Below are positions 9,026 through 16,745 of a stretch of DNA of 64,000 nt, one piece after another. The notes beneath the pieces are model-generated. The model was not told the DNA's origin, searched no databases, and saw only the letters and a list, made by a program, of their open reading frames with translations. Source of the DNA: Erysipelotrichaceae bacterium (GTDB taxonomy: Bacteria; Bacillota_I; Bacilli_A; Erysipelotrichales; Erysipelotrichaceae). A program made the position numbers and the translations under genes. How positions within the stretch are numbered: the first letter of the stretch is position 1; every line of letters starts with the position of its first letter. The stretch spans positions 1-64,000 of the forward strand of contig SVBN01000003.1 of assembly GCA_015058875.1 (NCBI GenBank), in the 5' to 3' direction.

Positions 9026-9928
9026 TTATTCTACATTCGGTACTGTCCATTTGAAATCAGGATACTGCTCCGGGTATCTTGACATCACATCTTCGGCACG
9101 GTTGACCAGCATATCATGCCAGCTGTAATCCGTTACGAACCATGTATAGTCATTCGTATCTTCCGGCATGTTCTCATCAATATTGGTCTGGTTCAGATGG
9201 GAAGACATATTGATGTCAACAGGCCACTGTGCCATTTCGAGGCAGTCTTTTACAAAGCGGAAAGCTGTTTCCGGAGTGACATGTTCACGTACGCCCATGT
9301 CGGAACCCGGATACATCGTGCCTGTTCCCATACCGCCATGTACCGCGCACCTGTATGTCTTTCCTGTTTCTTCATCTGTATCATCGAAGAAGAAAGATGT
9401 GACACCCAGTGTGTGGCCGGGGCAGAGCTTTGTGCGGATCGTGAAGCGTCCCATCCTGATCGGCGTATTGTCATCATAGAAATTGGTCACTTCATACGGC
9501 AGGCAGGGCATCGGTAATGTACTCAGGGCTGTTTCCTGATGCATCAGTTCATCTTCTTTGGAAAGCCAGATCTCACAGTGTTCCTTACCGCCCGCAAGTT
9601 CCTGCAGAAGTCTTGCGCCCTGGGAATGGTCTCCATGGTAGTGTGTCAGGAAGATCTTCTTCACATCTCTCGGATTGAAGCCGATGCTGTACATGCGGTC
9701 AATGACAAGATACAGTGTTCTCTCATATCCGGTATCGATCAGTGCCAGCCCTTCACCTGTATCCAGCAGATAAACAGATACGTCATCCTGTCCGCCGACA
9801 TTCCATACATGCGGCGCGATCCTGTAAGCAGGTTCTGTGTGTTCCCACATATTGCCTGTGAAATAATCTCTGAGTGCTCTTCCCATACGGTACTTGGGTT
9901 TTTTATATCCAAAACGTTTGTTTTCCAT
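9026..9928 (-). CDS. Class B3-like MBL-fold hydrolase, copy 1
   Basis: This 300-residue protein carries HYHGDH (H96, H98, D100, H101), PGHT (H172) and SSHLNQ (H244), the six-ligand pattern of a dinuclear zinc site as in class B3 beta-lactamases. It has no signal peptide, so it is intracellular and unlikely to be an antibiotic-resistance enzyme. It is very similar along its whole length to the gene at 11313-12218 (shared PHVWNVGG, LLDTGEGL, TNFYDDNTP and HGGMGTGTMYPGS blocks) and ends in nearly the same residues. It sits between two diacid dehydratases. Hydrolysis of an aldarolactone before dehydration is a reasonable guess, but it is not demonstrated. Confidence 0.8.
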   Translation of the reverse strand: MENKRFGYKKPKYRMGRALRDYFTGNMWEHTEPAYRIAPHVWNVGGQDDVSVYLLDTGEGLALIDTGYERTLYLVIDRMYSIGFNPRDVKKIFLTHYHGDHSQGARLLQELAGGKEHCEIWLSKEDELMHQETALSTLPMPCLPYEVTNFYDDNTPIRMGRFTIRTKLCPGHTLGVTSFFFDDTDEETGKTYRCAVHGGMGTGTMYPGSDMGVREHVTPETAFRFVKDCLEMAQWPVDINMSSHLNQTNIDENMPEDTNDYTWFVTDYSWHDMLVNRAEDVMSRYPEQYPDFKWTVPNVE

Positions 9929-9950
9929 GATTCTTTCCTTTCTTTTCTTT

Positions 9951-11303
9951 CTATCTGACCAGGCACGGCTTTTTGGAGTCGTATTTCCAGTCTTTGATCA
10001 GATACTGCATCGCCATTGCGTCATCCCGATCATGAGATGTGAGGGTGTTATATAGTCTGTTCGCTTCTTCGACACGCTTCATATTCAGTGTGACGCCAAG
10101 TCCCGGCTTATCCGGTACTTCCAGGTATCCGTCCCGGATCTTCGGTGCGTCTTCCAGCAGATCCTGTCCGTCCTGCCAGATCCAGTGCGTATCCATCGGA
10201 GCCGGATCACCGGCTGCCGCAGCACCGACCTGAGCAAAGGCCGCAAGCGTGATATCGAAGTGATTGTTGGAATGGGAACCCCATGTGAGACCCCATGAAT
10301 TCAGAAGCTGTGACATCCGGATCGTTCCTTCAAAACCCCAGAAATGAGGATCCGCAAGCACAATATCTACCGAACGGTGTGAAAGTGCATGATAGAACTG
10401 ACGCCAGTCAGTTGCGATCATGTTCGTCGCAACAGGGATCTGTACTGCGTTTTTGAACTCCGTCATGATCTCACGGCTGGAATAGCCTGATTCCGGACCG
10501 CAAGGATCTTCAACATAGGTCAGGGTATTCTTCATATCACGGCACAGATTGATCGCTTCCTGCAGAGACCAGGCACCGTTGGGGTCGATGTTGATTCGAC
10601 CACCCGGAAATGCTTTCTTCAATGCCCGGACAGTTTCCATCTCGTAGGTACCGGAGAAGACGCCGCCTTTCAGTTTGAAATTCCTGAACCCGTATTTTTC
10701 ATGCAGACAGCGTGCCTGGGAAACGATCTCTTCATGCGACAGCATCTTTTCCCTGCGCATGCGGAACCATGGATCACTGCTGTCGGATTCATCCAGATAA
10801 TGAAGTTCTTCTGCCTGATGCCTGTCGGAAACATAGAACAGATAACCGAGTACTTCGACTCTGTCTCTCTGTTTTCCTTCTCCGAGCAGATCACACATCC
10901 GCATGCCCAATGCCTGACCGGCCAGGTCCAGCAGCGCGCATTCGATCGCCCACTCGGACTTCACGACATATTTCAGTTTGGAAATATCCAGTGTCTGGAT
11001 CCCTTCTCCATCATCGTCCGCAGCTCTTTTGGCCGCCTTATGGATCGCGTCCAAAATATTGCGGTAACGCATAACCGGCCGGTTCACGACCAGAGGGATG
11101 AAGGCTTCCAGAGATTCTTTCGTATAGTCTCCGCCATGAATCTCACCGATCCCGGTATGACCGAAACTGTCTCTGAGAATGACAAGATTTCTTGTAAACA
11201 CCGGTGCATGCGCTCCGCTCAGCGTCATCAGCATACTGTCATAGCCGGCAACCGGCATCACCTCCATGGAGGTGATGACCGGCATATTCAGCTGATCTGT
11301 CAT
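9951..11303 (-). CDS. Second glucarate dehydratase-type enzyme
   Basis: At 450 residues it is a full-length GudD paralogue with FKLKGG, NIDPNG, VEDPCG, TNMIATDWRQ, DIVLADPHFW, SHSNNHFD and DTHWIWQDG, so the catalytic lysines, metal ligands and histidine all appear intact. It differs from the other copy in the 20s-type loop and mid-section, which suggests another substrate (D-glucarate, L-idarate or galactarate) or different regulation. E. coli likewise has GudD and GudX, but GudX is weak whereas both copies here look active. Start 11303 has only a weak ribosome site; 11285 is an alternative. It lies 9 bp after the upstream MBL gene. Confidence 0.85.
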   Translation of the reverse strand: MTDQLNMPVITSMEVMPVAGYDSMLMTLSGAHAPVFTRNLVILRDSFGHTGIGEIHGGDYTKESLEAFIPLVVNRPVMRYRNILDAIHKAAKRAADDDGEGIQTLDISKLKYVVKSEWAIECALLDLAGQALGMRMCDLLGEGKQRDRVEVLGYLFYVSDRHQAEELHYLDESDSSDPWFRMRREKMLSHEEIVSQARCLHEKYGFRNFKLKGGVFSGTYEMETVRALKKAFPGGRINIDPNGAWSLQEAINLCRDMKNTLTYVEDPCGPESGYSSREIMTEFKNAVQIPVATNMIATDWRQFYHALSHRSVDIVLADPHFWGFEGTIRMSQLLNSWGLTWGSHSNNHFDITLAAFAQVGAAAAGDPAPMDTHWIWQDGQDLLEDAPKIRDGYLEVPDKPGLGVTLNMKRVEEANRLYNTLTSHDRDDAMAMQYLIKDWKYDSKKPCLVR

Positions 11304-11312
11304 AATGTCTGC

Positions 11313-12218
11313 TTACTGGATATTCGGAACTGTCCACTTGAAATCAGGATACTGTTCCGGATACTTTTCCATAACATCTTCAGCTCGGTTAACGAGCATA
11401 TCATGCCAGCTGTAATCCGCAACGAACCATCTCCAGTTGTTCAGGTCTTCCGGCATATTTTCATCAACATTTGTCTGATTCAGGTGCGAAGACATGTTGA
11501 TGTCAACCGGCCATTCAGCCATTTCCAGGCAGTCTTTTACGAAGCGGAAAGCAATTTCCGGTGTGACTTCTTCACTCTTGCCCATAGCGGAACCGGGATA
11601 CATGGTGCCTGTGCCCATACCGCCGTGCATAGCCATTCTGACAGTTTCTCCTGTTTCTTCATCCGTGTCTTCAAAGAAGAATGATGTAACGCCCAGTGTA
11701 TGACCCGGGCAGAGCTTTGTACGGATCGTGAATCTGCCCATCTTGACCGGTGTATTATCATCATAGAAATTTGTGACTTCATACGGCAGTACGGAGAACG
11801 GCTTTGTGTTCATCGCTGTCTTCTGATGCATTGCTTCATCTTCACGGGATAGCCAGATCTCGCATTTTTCCCTTCCGCCGGCAAGCTCCTGCAGGAGTCT
11901 TGCGCCCTGGGTATGATCACCGTGCCAATGGCTCAGCAGAATCTTCCGGATATCCTGTGGCTTGAAGCCGAGGCTGTAAATGCGGTCAACAACCAGATAT
12001 ACGGACTGTTCATAACCGCTGTCAATCAGCATCAGTCCTTCGCCGGTATCCAGCAGATATACGGCAACGTCATCATTTCCGCCGACATTCCATACGTGCG
12101 GTCCCACTCTGTAGGCAGGCTCTGTATGATCCCAGGAATTGCCTGTGAAATAATCTCTGATGGAATTGCCGTAGCGGTACTTGGGCTTCTTGTAGCCGAA
12201 TCTCTTTGTTTCAGTCAT
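11313..12218 (-). CDS. Class B3-like MBL-fold hydrolase, copy 2
   Basis: This 301-residue protein is a close paralogue of the gene at 9026-9928. Metal ligands are in HWHGDH (H97, H99, D101, H102), PGHT (H173) and SSHLNQ (H245). It has a GAGGAG ribosome site and is directly followed by the second gudD-like gene. The pair [MBL copy 2, gudD-like] therefore resembles the arrangement around copy 1, as though a module had been duplicated. The substrate is not known. A cytoplasmic lactonase or ester hydrolase for sugar diacids is inferred from context only. Confidence 0.8.
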   Translation of the reverse strand: MTETKRFGYKKPKYRYGNSIRDYFTGNSWDHTEPAYRVGPHVWNVGGNDDVAVYLLDTGEGLMLIDSGYEQSVYLVVDRIYSLGFKPQDIRKILLSHWHGDHTQGARLLQELAGGREKCEIWLSREDEAMHQKTAMNTKPFSVLPYEVTNFYDDNTPVKMGRFTIRTKLCPGHTLGVTSFFFEDTDEETGETVRMAMHGGMGTGTMYPGSAMGKSEEVTPEIAFRFVKDCLEMAEWPVDINMSSHLNQTNVDENMPEDLNNWRWFVADYSWHDMLVNRAEDVMEKYPEQYPDFKWTVPNIQ

Positions 12219-12235
12219 TTTCTTTTTCTCCTCAA

Positions 12236-13093
12236 TTATTTTTTATACTCCGGATATGTTCCCGGCCAAAACCTTTTCACTGCTTCTGCGCGGTTAACCA
12301 GCATGTCATGCCAGCTGTAATCAGCCGCAAACCATGTATAGTCATTCAGGTCTTCCGGCAGATTGTTGTCGATATCAGCCTGATTCAGATGGCTGGGCAT
12401 ATTGATGTCAACCGGGCGCTCCGCCAGTTCCAGACAGTCTTTTATAAAACGATGTGCCGCTTCTTCCGTCTGATCCTGGTTCGCCAGCATATCCGGTCTC
12501 AGATATGCGATGCCAAGTCCTCCGTGCACTGCGCACTTATATGTTTTTCCTGTTTCTTCATCGGTATCCTCGAAGAAGAATGACGTGCATCCCGGTGCAT
12601 GCCCCGGCGTCAGTTTTGTTTCAATTGTGAATCTTCCGAGTACAATCGGCTGATTATCATCGTAGAAGTTTGTAACCTGATACGGTGCGGTATGCATTCC
12701 GTGCCGGTCTGCCCGGCAGTACAGCTGATGCATGCGCTCATCTTCCCTGGAAAGCCACACCTCTGCATGAGAGATATGGACAAGCGAAGCCACGCCGTTG
12801 ACATGATCCCCATGATAATGTGTCAGAAGAATCTTTCTGATATTTTCCGGATTGAATCCCAGCTTCCATATATTGTGCACAACCATGAATACGGATTCCG
12901 TATATCCGGTATCGATCAGGATCAATCCCTCACCGGTATCCAGCAGATAAACACAAACATCATCCTGTCCGCCGACATTCCATACATGAGGTCCGCAGCG
13001 GTACAGCGGAACACTGTGTTCACTGATCCGGTCAGTCGCCTGTCCGAAGCATACCGGCTTCGGATTTACATATCTGAATTTCTTTTCACTCAT
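12236..13093 (-). CDS. Class B3-like MBL-fold hydrolase, copy 3 (divergent)
   Basis: This 285-residue member of the same subfamily has HYHGDH (H92, H94, D96, H97), PGHAPG in place of PGHTLG, and PSHLNQ near residue 230. It shares PHVWNVGG, LLDTGEGL and TNFYDDN with the other two but is shorter and lacks the TMYPGS loop, so it split off earlier. It follows the permease gene after a 65-bp gap with a hairpin and ends 17 bp before MBL copy 2. It probably acts in the same cytoplasmic pathway; function unproven. Confidence 0.78.
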   Translation of the reverse strand: MSEKKFRYVNPKPVCFGQATDRISEHSVPLYRCGPHVWNVGGQDDVCVYLLDTGEGLILIDTGYTESVFMVVHNIWKLGFNPENIRKILLTHYHGDHVNGVASLVHISHAEVWLSREDERMHQLYCRADRHGMHTAPYQVTNFYDDNQPIVLGRFTIETKLTPGHAPGCTSFFFEDTDEETGKTYKCAVHGGLGIAYLRPDMLANQDQTEEAAHRFIKDCLELAERPVDINMPSHLNQADIDNNLPEDLNDYTWFAADYSWHDMLVNRAEAVKRFWPGTYPEYKK

Positions 13094-13109
13094 ATATTCA
13101 ATCTCCTGA

Positions 13110-13142
13110 AACGAAGCCCGGGAAGATAATCTCCCCGGGCTG
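13110..13142 (-). repeat. Hairpin after the SLC13-like permease gene
   Basis: AGCCCGGG pairs with CCCGGGCT around an 11-base AT-rich loop. There is no clear T-run in the minus direction, so it probably reduces read-through or protects the permease mRNA rather than ending transcription. Confidence 0.5.
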
Positions 13143-13157
13143 ATCGAAGCGAATCAA

Positions 13158-14438
13158 TTACCCGTAGATCGGGAAGAACAGATTTGCTGAGAAGGCAATT
13201 GTTACGATTGCAATGAGAATATAAGGTACTGTAAACTTCCAGACATCCTTCAGCGAATAGTTGCCTGCGGCATAGATCAGAGCTGTTTCGGCAGCACCGG
13301 AAGGGAATCCGAGAGAGATGACGTTTCCGATTGCGATGATCAGCATGATTCCGCGGGGATCCCAGTTGCCTGCGAGGCAGACTGTGGCAGCAACTGTGTA
13401 AAGGATGTTGGCAGTAGCGGAGTTGGACATAATCGTTGTCATAACGATGGTAACAACCGTGAACAGGAACATAACGAACAGGGATGACGGATGGCCGCCG
13501 AGAACGCTCAGAATTGCATTTCCGATCAGATCGCCGGCACCGGACTTGGACATCGCAGCAGCGACGCCGAGAACACCTGCCATCAGGAAGATCATGTCAG
13601 CAGTCAGTGCTTTTGTAACTTCCGGAACTGTCAGTGCTCCCCCGTAGATCAGAATGATAATACCAGCTGCCGGAGCGATGTACATCAGACTGCCTGTCCA
13701 TTTATTGAGAACGAGTACTGCCATAACTGCAGCGAATACGATGAATACCAGTTTTTCCTGTGCGGGCGGAAGTACTTTTGTTTCCTTGACTTCCTTCATT
13801 CCTTTGGCACTGACATTTCCCTCTTTCGGAAGAAGTCTCCAGGCAAACAGACACCAGAGCGTCAGAGCAATAACCGGAATTGCGGCAACCTTGAACTTAT
13901 CCATCATCTTCAGGAGATAGTCAGGGTTGTTGATGATCGTTTCATAACGGGCGTTGATCGTTGCGAAGGATGTCGCACCCATACCGATAGGGATGTATCC
14001 CTTCCATGCGCAGCTGATACCAAGCATCGGCATCAGAAGGCGGCTGGCAGTTACTTCACCAGAATTTGAAAGTGTTGTCAGGAATACAACCAGAATCGAG
14101 AATGTCGCCGTTGCAGGAATGAACTGAACGAATGCGATCGTTACGAGAAAGAAGAAGAAGACAAGCGCCATACCGGTCTTGGAACCGAGGTCATCGACCA
14201 TAGCGCGGATTCTCGGAACGATGCTTGTCTTTGTAATCGCAACAGACAGAGCCATCATCGGTGCAACGAGAATAATGCTGTTGTTTGTGAAACCCTGGAA
14301 TGCTTCAGAAGGTGTGAGAACCTTGAAAATCGCCAGCAGTGTGCAGCAAGCCATGGTAGTCAGTCCCATCGGGAACTTCTGCCACAGGAAATTAATGATC
14401 ATAAATGCCATAACGGCTAAAGTAATGTAAAGCTCCAT
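13158..14438 (-). CDS. SLC13/DASS-like anion permease
   Basis: This 426-residue polytopic membrane protein of the ion-transporter superfamily (SLC13, CitM/ArsB-like) has re-entrant-loop type patterns, for example SNSATANILYTV and a SGAAETALIY motif near the C-terminus. Proteins of this family import di- and tricarboxylates with Na+ or H+, which fits uptake of glucarate or galactarate. Start 14438 is chosen because GGGAGGA lies 7 bases before it; an upstream in-frame ATG at 14465 has none. It is the first gene of the operon and sits behind a well-formed promoter with a cre-like box and a candidate activator site. Confidence 0.82.
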   Translation of the reverse strand: MELYITLAVMAFMIINFLWQKFPMGLTTMACCTLLAIFKVLTPSEAFQGFTNNSIILVAPMMALSVAITKTSIVPRIRAMVDDLGSKTGMALVFFFFLVTIAFVQFIPATATFSILVVFLTTLSNSGEVTASRLLMPMLGISCAWKGYIPIGMGATSFATINARYETIINNPDYLLKMMDKFKVAAIPVIALTLWCLFAWRLLPKEGNVSAKGMKEVKETKVLPPAQEKLVFIVFAAVMAVLVLNKWTGSLMYIAPAAGIIILIYGGALTVPEVTKALTADMIFLMAGVLGVAAAMSKSGAGDLIGNAILSVLGGHPSSLFVMFLFTVVTIVMTTIMSNSATANILYTVAATVCLAGNWDPRGIMLIIAIGNVISLGFPSGAAETALIYAAGNYSLKDVWKFTVPYILIAIVTIAFSANLFFPIYG

Positions 14439-14768
14439 GCAATCATCCTCCCTTTTATATTGCATTTTCTTTCAGCACTTTTCCCGGAAGACAGCCCTGA
14501 TTACTGTCTGTTCAGAAGGTAAGCGCTTTCAGTAACCACACTATAAAATCGGGGAAAACGACCTGCAATTTCATGTATTTCAAAAAAAGTTATGACTTAT
14601 GATGAAAATGGTTATGCTTTCAAACAATGCAAAACAGAATTTCAAAATGAAACATAACTTTCCACAAATCATCTGAAGATCCATTAAGATTTTCTTAACC
14701 AAAATCGACTTCAAATATATTTGCTTAACGCAAAGAAACAGTTTATGATCTGAGCGGAGAACAGGATT
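14439..14768. promoter_or_regulatory. 330-bp divergent control region between permease operon and LysR gene
   Basis: No gene is seen here. On the minus strand a good promoter (TTGCAG at 14563-14568, 17 bases, TATAGT at 14540-14545) points to the permease. A cre-like box, TGAAAGCGCTTACC (minus), lies at 14518-14531 just after the start point, suggesting CcpA repression. The 17-bp element ATTTCATGTATTTCAAA (14568-14584) directly abuts the -35, followed by GTTATGAC (14589-14596). AAAGTTATG (14586-14594) and CATAACTTT (14653-14661) form a long-spaced inverted repeat, possibly for the LysR protein. The rest is AT-rich leader of the LysR gene. Confidence 0.6.
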
Positions 14769-15680
14769 ATGGACATCAAACATCTGGATTACATCATTGC
14801 TCTGGCAGATGAGCACAGTCTTTCCATTGCAGCCCGGAAACTGTCAGTCACGCAGTCAGCTGTCAGCCAGCATCTTTCCAAGCTGGAGAATGAACTTGGA
14901 GCATCTCTGTTCAACCGTACTAATTCCGAATGGACACTGACAGAGGAAGGCAGAATATATCTGGAGATGGCCAGGGAAATCGTACGGCTGGAAGAACGGG
15001 CGGCTGCGGCCATTTCCGAGCGTGCTGGATCAGGAAGCGGTACCGTCAGGATCGGTCTGACCCATGGACGCGGCCCGGATATGTTCATTCAGATCTATCC
15101 TGCGTTCCATAGAGAATTTCCTCAGGTCCGCCTGGAGCCGTTGGAGCTCAGCACTATACGCATGCAGGAGGAGATCCGAAAGGGCGGCCTGGATCTGGGA
15201 ATCATGACACTGCCGGATCATCTGAAAACAGCAGACACTTACATCGATCTTTCAGAAGAGGAAATATATCTCTGTCTGCCCGATTCGTTTCCCATCCCGT
15301 CATCCATCGATACCGGAGAGCCATATCCCATATTTCCGATTGAAGTACTGAAGTATGAGCCTTTCGTATTGATTTACAGGGAATCCACGTGGAGATGGGC
15401 AATCGATCAGATCATGAATAAAGCGAAGTTCCTGCCGGATGTACTGTTTGAAACTGCATCCTGCAATACTATTCTTGCCCTGATACAGGCAGGTATATGT
15501 GCAGGATTCCTGCCGGAGTATTACGTGAAACGCAGGCCAGAGAGTATCCGGGCTTTCCGCCTGCCGGATTCTCCCCATCTGAAGGTAACCGCATGTCATC
15601 GCAGGGATTTTACCATGAACTCTGCGGAACAGCACCTGATCCGTCTTGCCGGTGAATACTTCCGGAATGCATTGAAATAA
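14769..15680 (+). CDS. LysR family regulator divergent from diacid operon
   Basis: This 303-residue LysR protein has a typical HTH (LDYIIALADEHSLSIAARK and SVTQSAVSQHLSKLENEL) and a full effector domain. It is transcribed away from the permease and dehydratase operon and shares its 330-bp control region, the usual position of a pathway-specific LysR activator. The likely effector is a pathway intermediate such as glucarate, galactarate or 5-keto-4-deoxyglucarate (inference). The start has GGAGAACAGG upstream. It converges with the aldo/keto reductase at 15766. Confidence 0.87.
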   Translation: MDIKHLDYIIALADEHSLSIAARKLSVTQSAVSQHLSKLENELGASLFNRTNSEWTLTEEGRIYLEMAREIVRLEERAAAAISERAGSGSGTVRIGLTHGRGPDMFIQIYPAFHREFPQVRLEPLELSTIRMQEEIRKGGLDLGIMTLPDHLKTADTYIDLSEEEIYLCLPDSFPIPSSIDTGEPYPIFPIEVLKYEPFVLIYRESTWRWAIDQIMNKAKFLPDVLFETASCNTILALIQAGICAGFLPEYYVKRRPESIRAFRLPDSPHLKVTACHRRDFTMNSAEQHLIRLAGEYFRNALK

Positions 15681-15728
15681 TGCAGAGAGCAGAATAAAAA
15701 CGCCCCGCGGCATAACACAGGGCATAAT

Positions 15729-15749
15729 GGACACTCCGATGTCCTTTTT
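15729..15749 (+). terminator. Weak intrinsic terminator after LysR gene
   Basis: GGACA (15729-15733) pairs with TGTCC (15740-15744) and is followed by TTTTT. The stem is only 5 bp, so confidence is modest. Confidence 0.4.
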
Positions 15750-15765
15750 CATTTGCAGTTCCGTA

Positions 15766-16620
15766 TCAGACCATGTCCAATCCATGGATCCGGGCAGGCT
15801 TCGGAAAGGCTTTATTCAGAAGCGTCATCTCTTCATCACTGAGTTCGATTTCCGCAGCTTCCCGGTTTTCCTTCACATGCTTCAATGTTCCTGCCTTCGG
15901 TACGGCAAATACATTGCTGTCATGGATGGCAAATGCCAGCATGATCTGGAATATCGTTGCATTATGAGCCTGCGCGATTTCATTCAGGACTGAATCCTTC
16001 AGCATTGCGGAACGCAGTTTTCCTGCCTGTGCCAGCGGGCAGTATGCCATCATGGGCATGTCGTGATCCTTCAGCCACGGCAGCAGTTTCACTTCTGCCC
16101 CACGGCTTCCGAGATGATACAGCACCTGATCACACTGGCAGTTTTCACCGCCCGGGACCTCAGTCAGCTCTTCCATATCTTCATCATCGAGATTGGAGAC
16201 TCCCCACCGCAGGATCTTTCCCTGTTTCTGCAGTTCCTGCATGCACTGAACTGTTTCACGGAACGGTACGCCGCCGCGCCAATGCAGCAGATACAGATCC
16301 AGATAATCTGTTCCGAGACGTTCCAGGGAAGCTTCACAGCTTTCAAAAATATTTCTTCTTCCTGCATTCCACGGATAAACTTTGGATACGATAAACAGCT
16401 TTTCTCTTTCAAACGGAGCGATTGCTTCTCCGATCAGTTCCTCCGAAGCTCCGTCCCCGTACATTTCGGCAGTATCGATCAGATTCATTCCGTGTTCGAT
16501 TCCCCATCTCAGGGATTCGATTTCACTTTCACGGAGTGATGGTTTTTCACCCATATACCATGTTCCCTGACCGAGCGCAGGAACTGCCGTTCCGTCTTTC
16601 AGCAATACGTTTCTCATCAT
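15766..16620 (-). CDS. Aldo/keto reductase
   Basis: This 284-residue AKR-fold protein shows LIDTAEMYGDG (catalytic Asp and Tyr), IVSKVYPWN (Lys) and LYLLHWRGG (His), completing the AKR tetrad; WGVSNLDDEDM follows. It should reduce an aldehyde or ketone, or oxidise a hydroxyl, with NADP(H). It has the same ribosome-site context (GGGAGGTAAGC) as the PrpR-like gene upstream and lies 126 bp after it on the same strand. Given the regulators beside it, a role in sugar-acid redox chemistry is possible but unproven. It differs from the four tandem AKRs at 20.7-24.8 kb, which belong to a different subgroup. Confidence 0.82.
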   Translation of the reverse strand: MMRNVLLKDGTAVPALGQGTWYMGEKPSLRESEIESLRWGIEHGMNLIDTAEMYGDGASEELIGEAIAPFEREKLFIVSKVYPWNAGRRNIFESCEASLERLGTDYLDLYLLHWRGGVPFRETVQCMQELQKQGKILRWGVSNLDDEDMEELTEVPGGENCQCDQVLYHLGSRGAEVKLLPWLKDHDMPMMAYCPLAQAGKLRSAMLKDSVLNEIAQAHNATIFQIMLAFAIHDSNVFAVPKAGTLKHVKENREAAEIELSDEEMTLLNKAFPKPARIHGLDMV

Positions 16621-16745
16621 GCTTACCTCCCACCATTTTCAATTGAAACACAAAAGCCGGACATATCAAGTAAAACGGCCTGCAGAAAAATCTCTTCTGT
16701 TTCAACCGTATTTGATAAAGCCCGGCAATTCTGAAATGTTTTATT

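Noticed and set aside
9026-13093. B3-like MBL genes as beta-lactam resistance determinants
   Set aside because: No signal peptides, and they sit inside a sugar-diacid operon; the fold and zinc ligands alone do not imply beta-lactamase activity.
13405-14430. Plus-strand frames of up to 192 codons opposite the permease
   Set aside because: The minus strand encodes a full SLC13-like protein; the opposite frames lack ribosome sites and recognisable domains.
14586-14661. AAAGTTATG/CATAACTTT inverted repeat as a terminator or attachment site
   Set aside because: The arms are 58 bp apart and AT-rich with no flanking mobile genes; at most an operator pair, noted under the control region.
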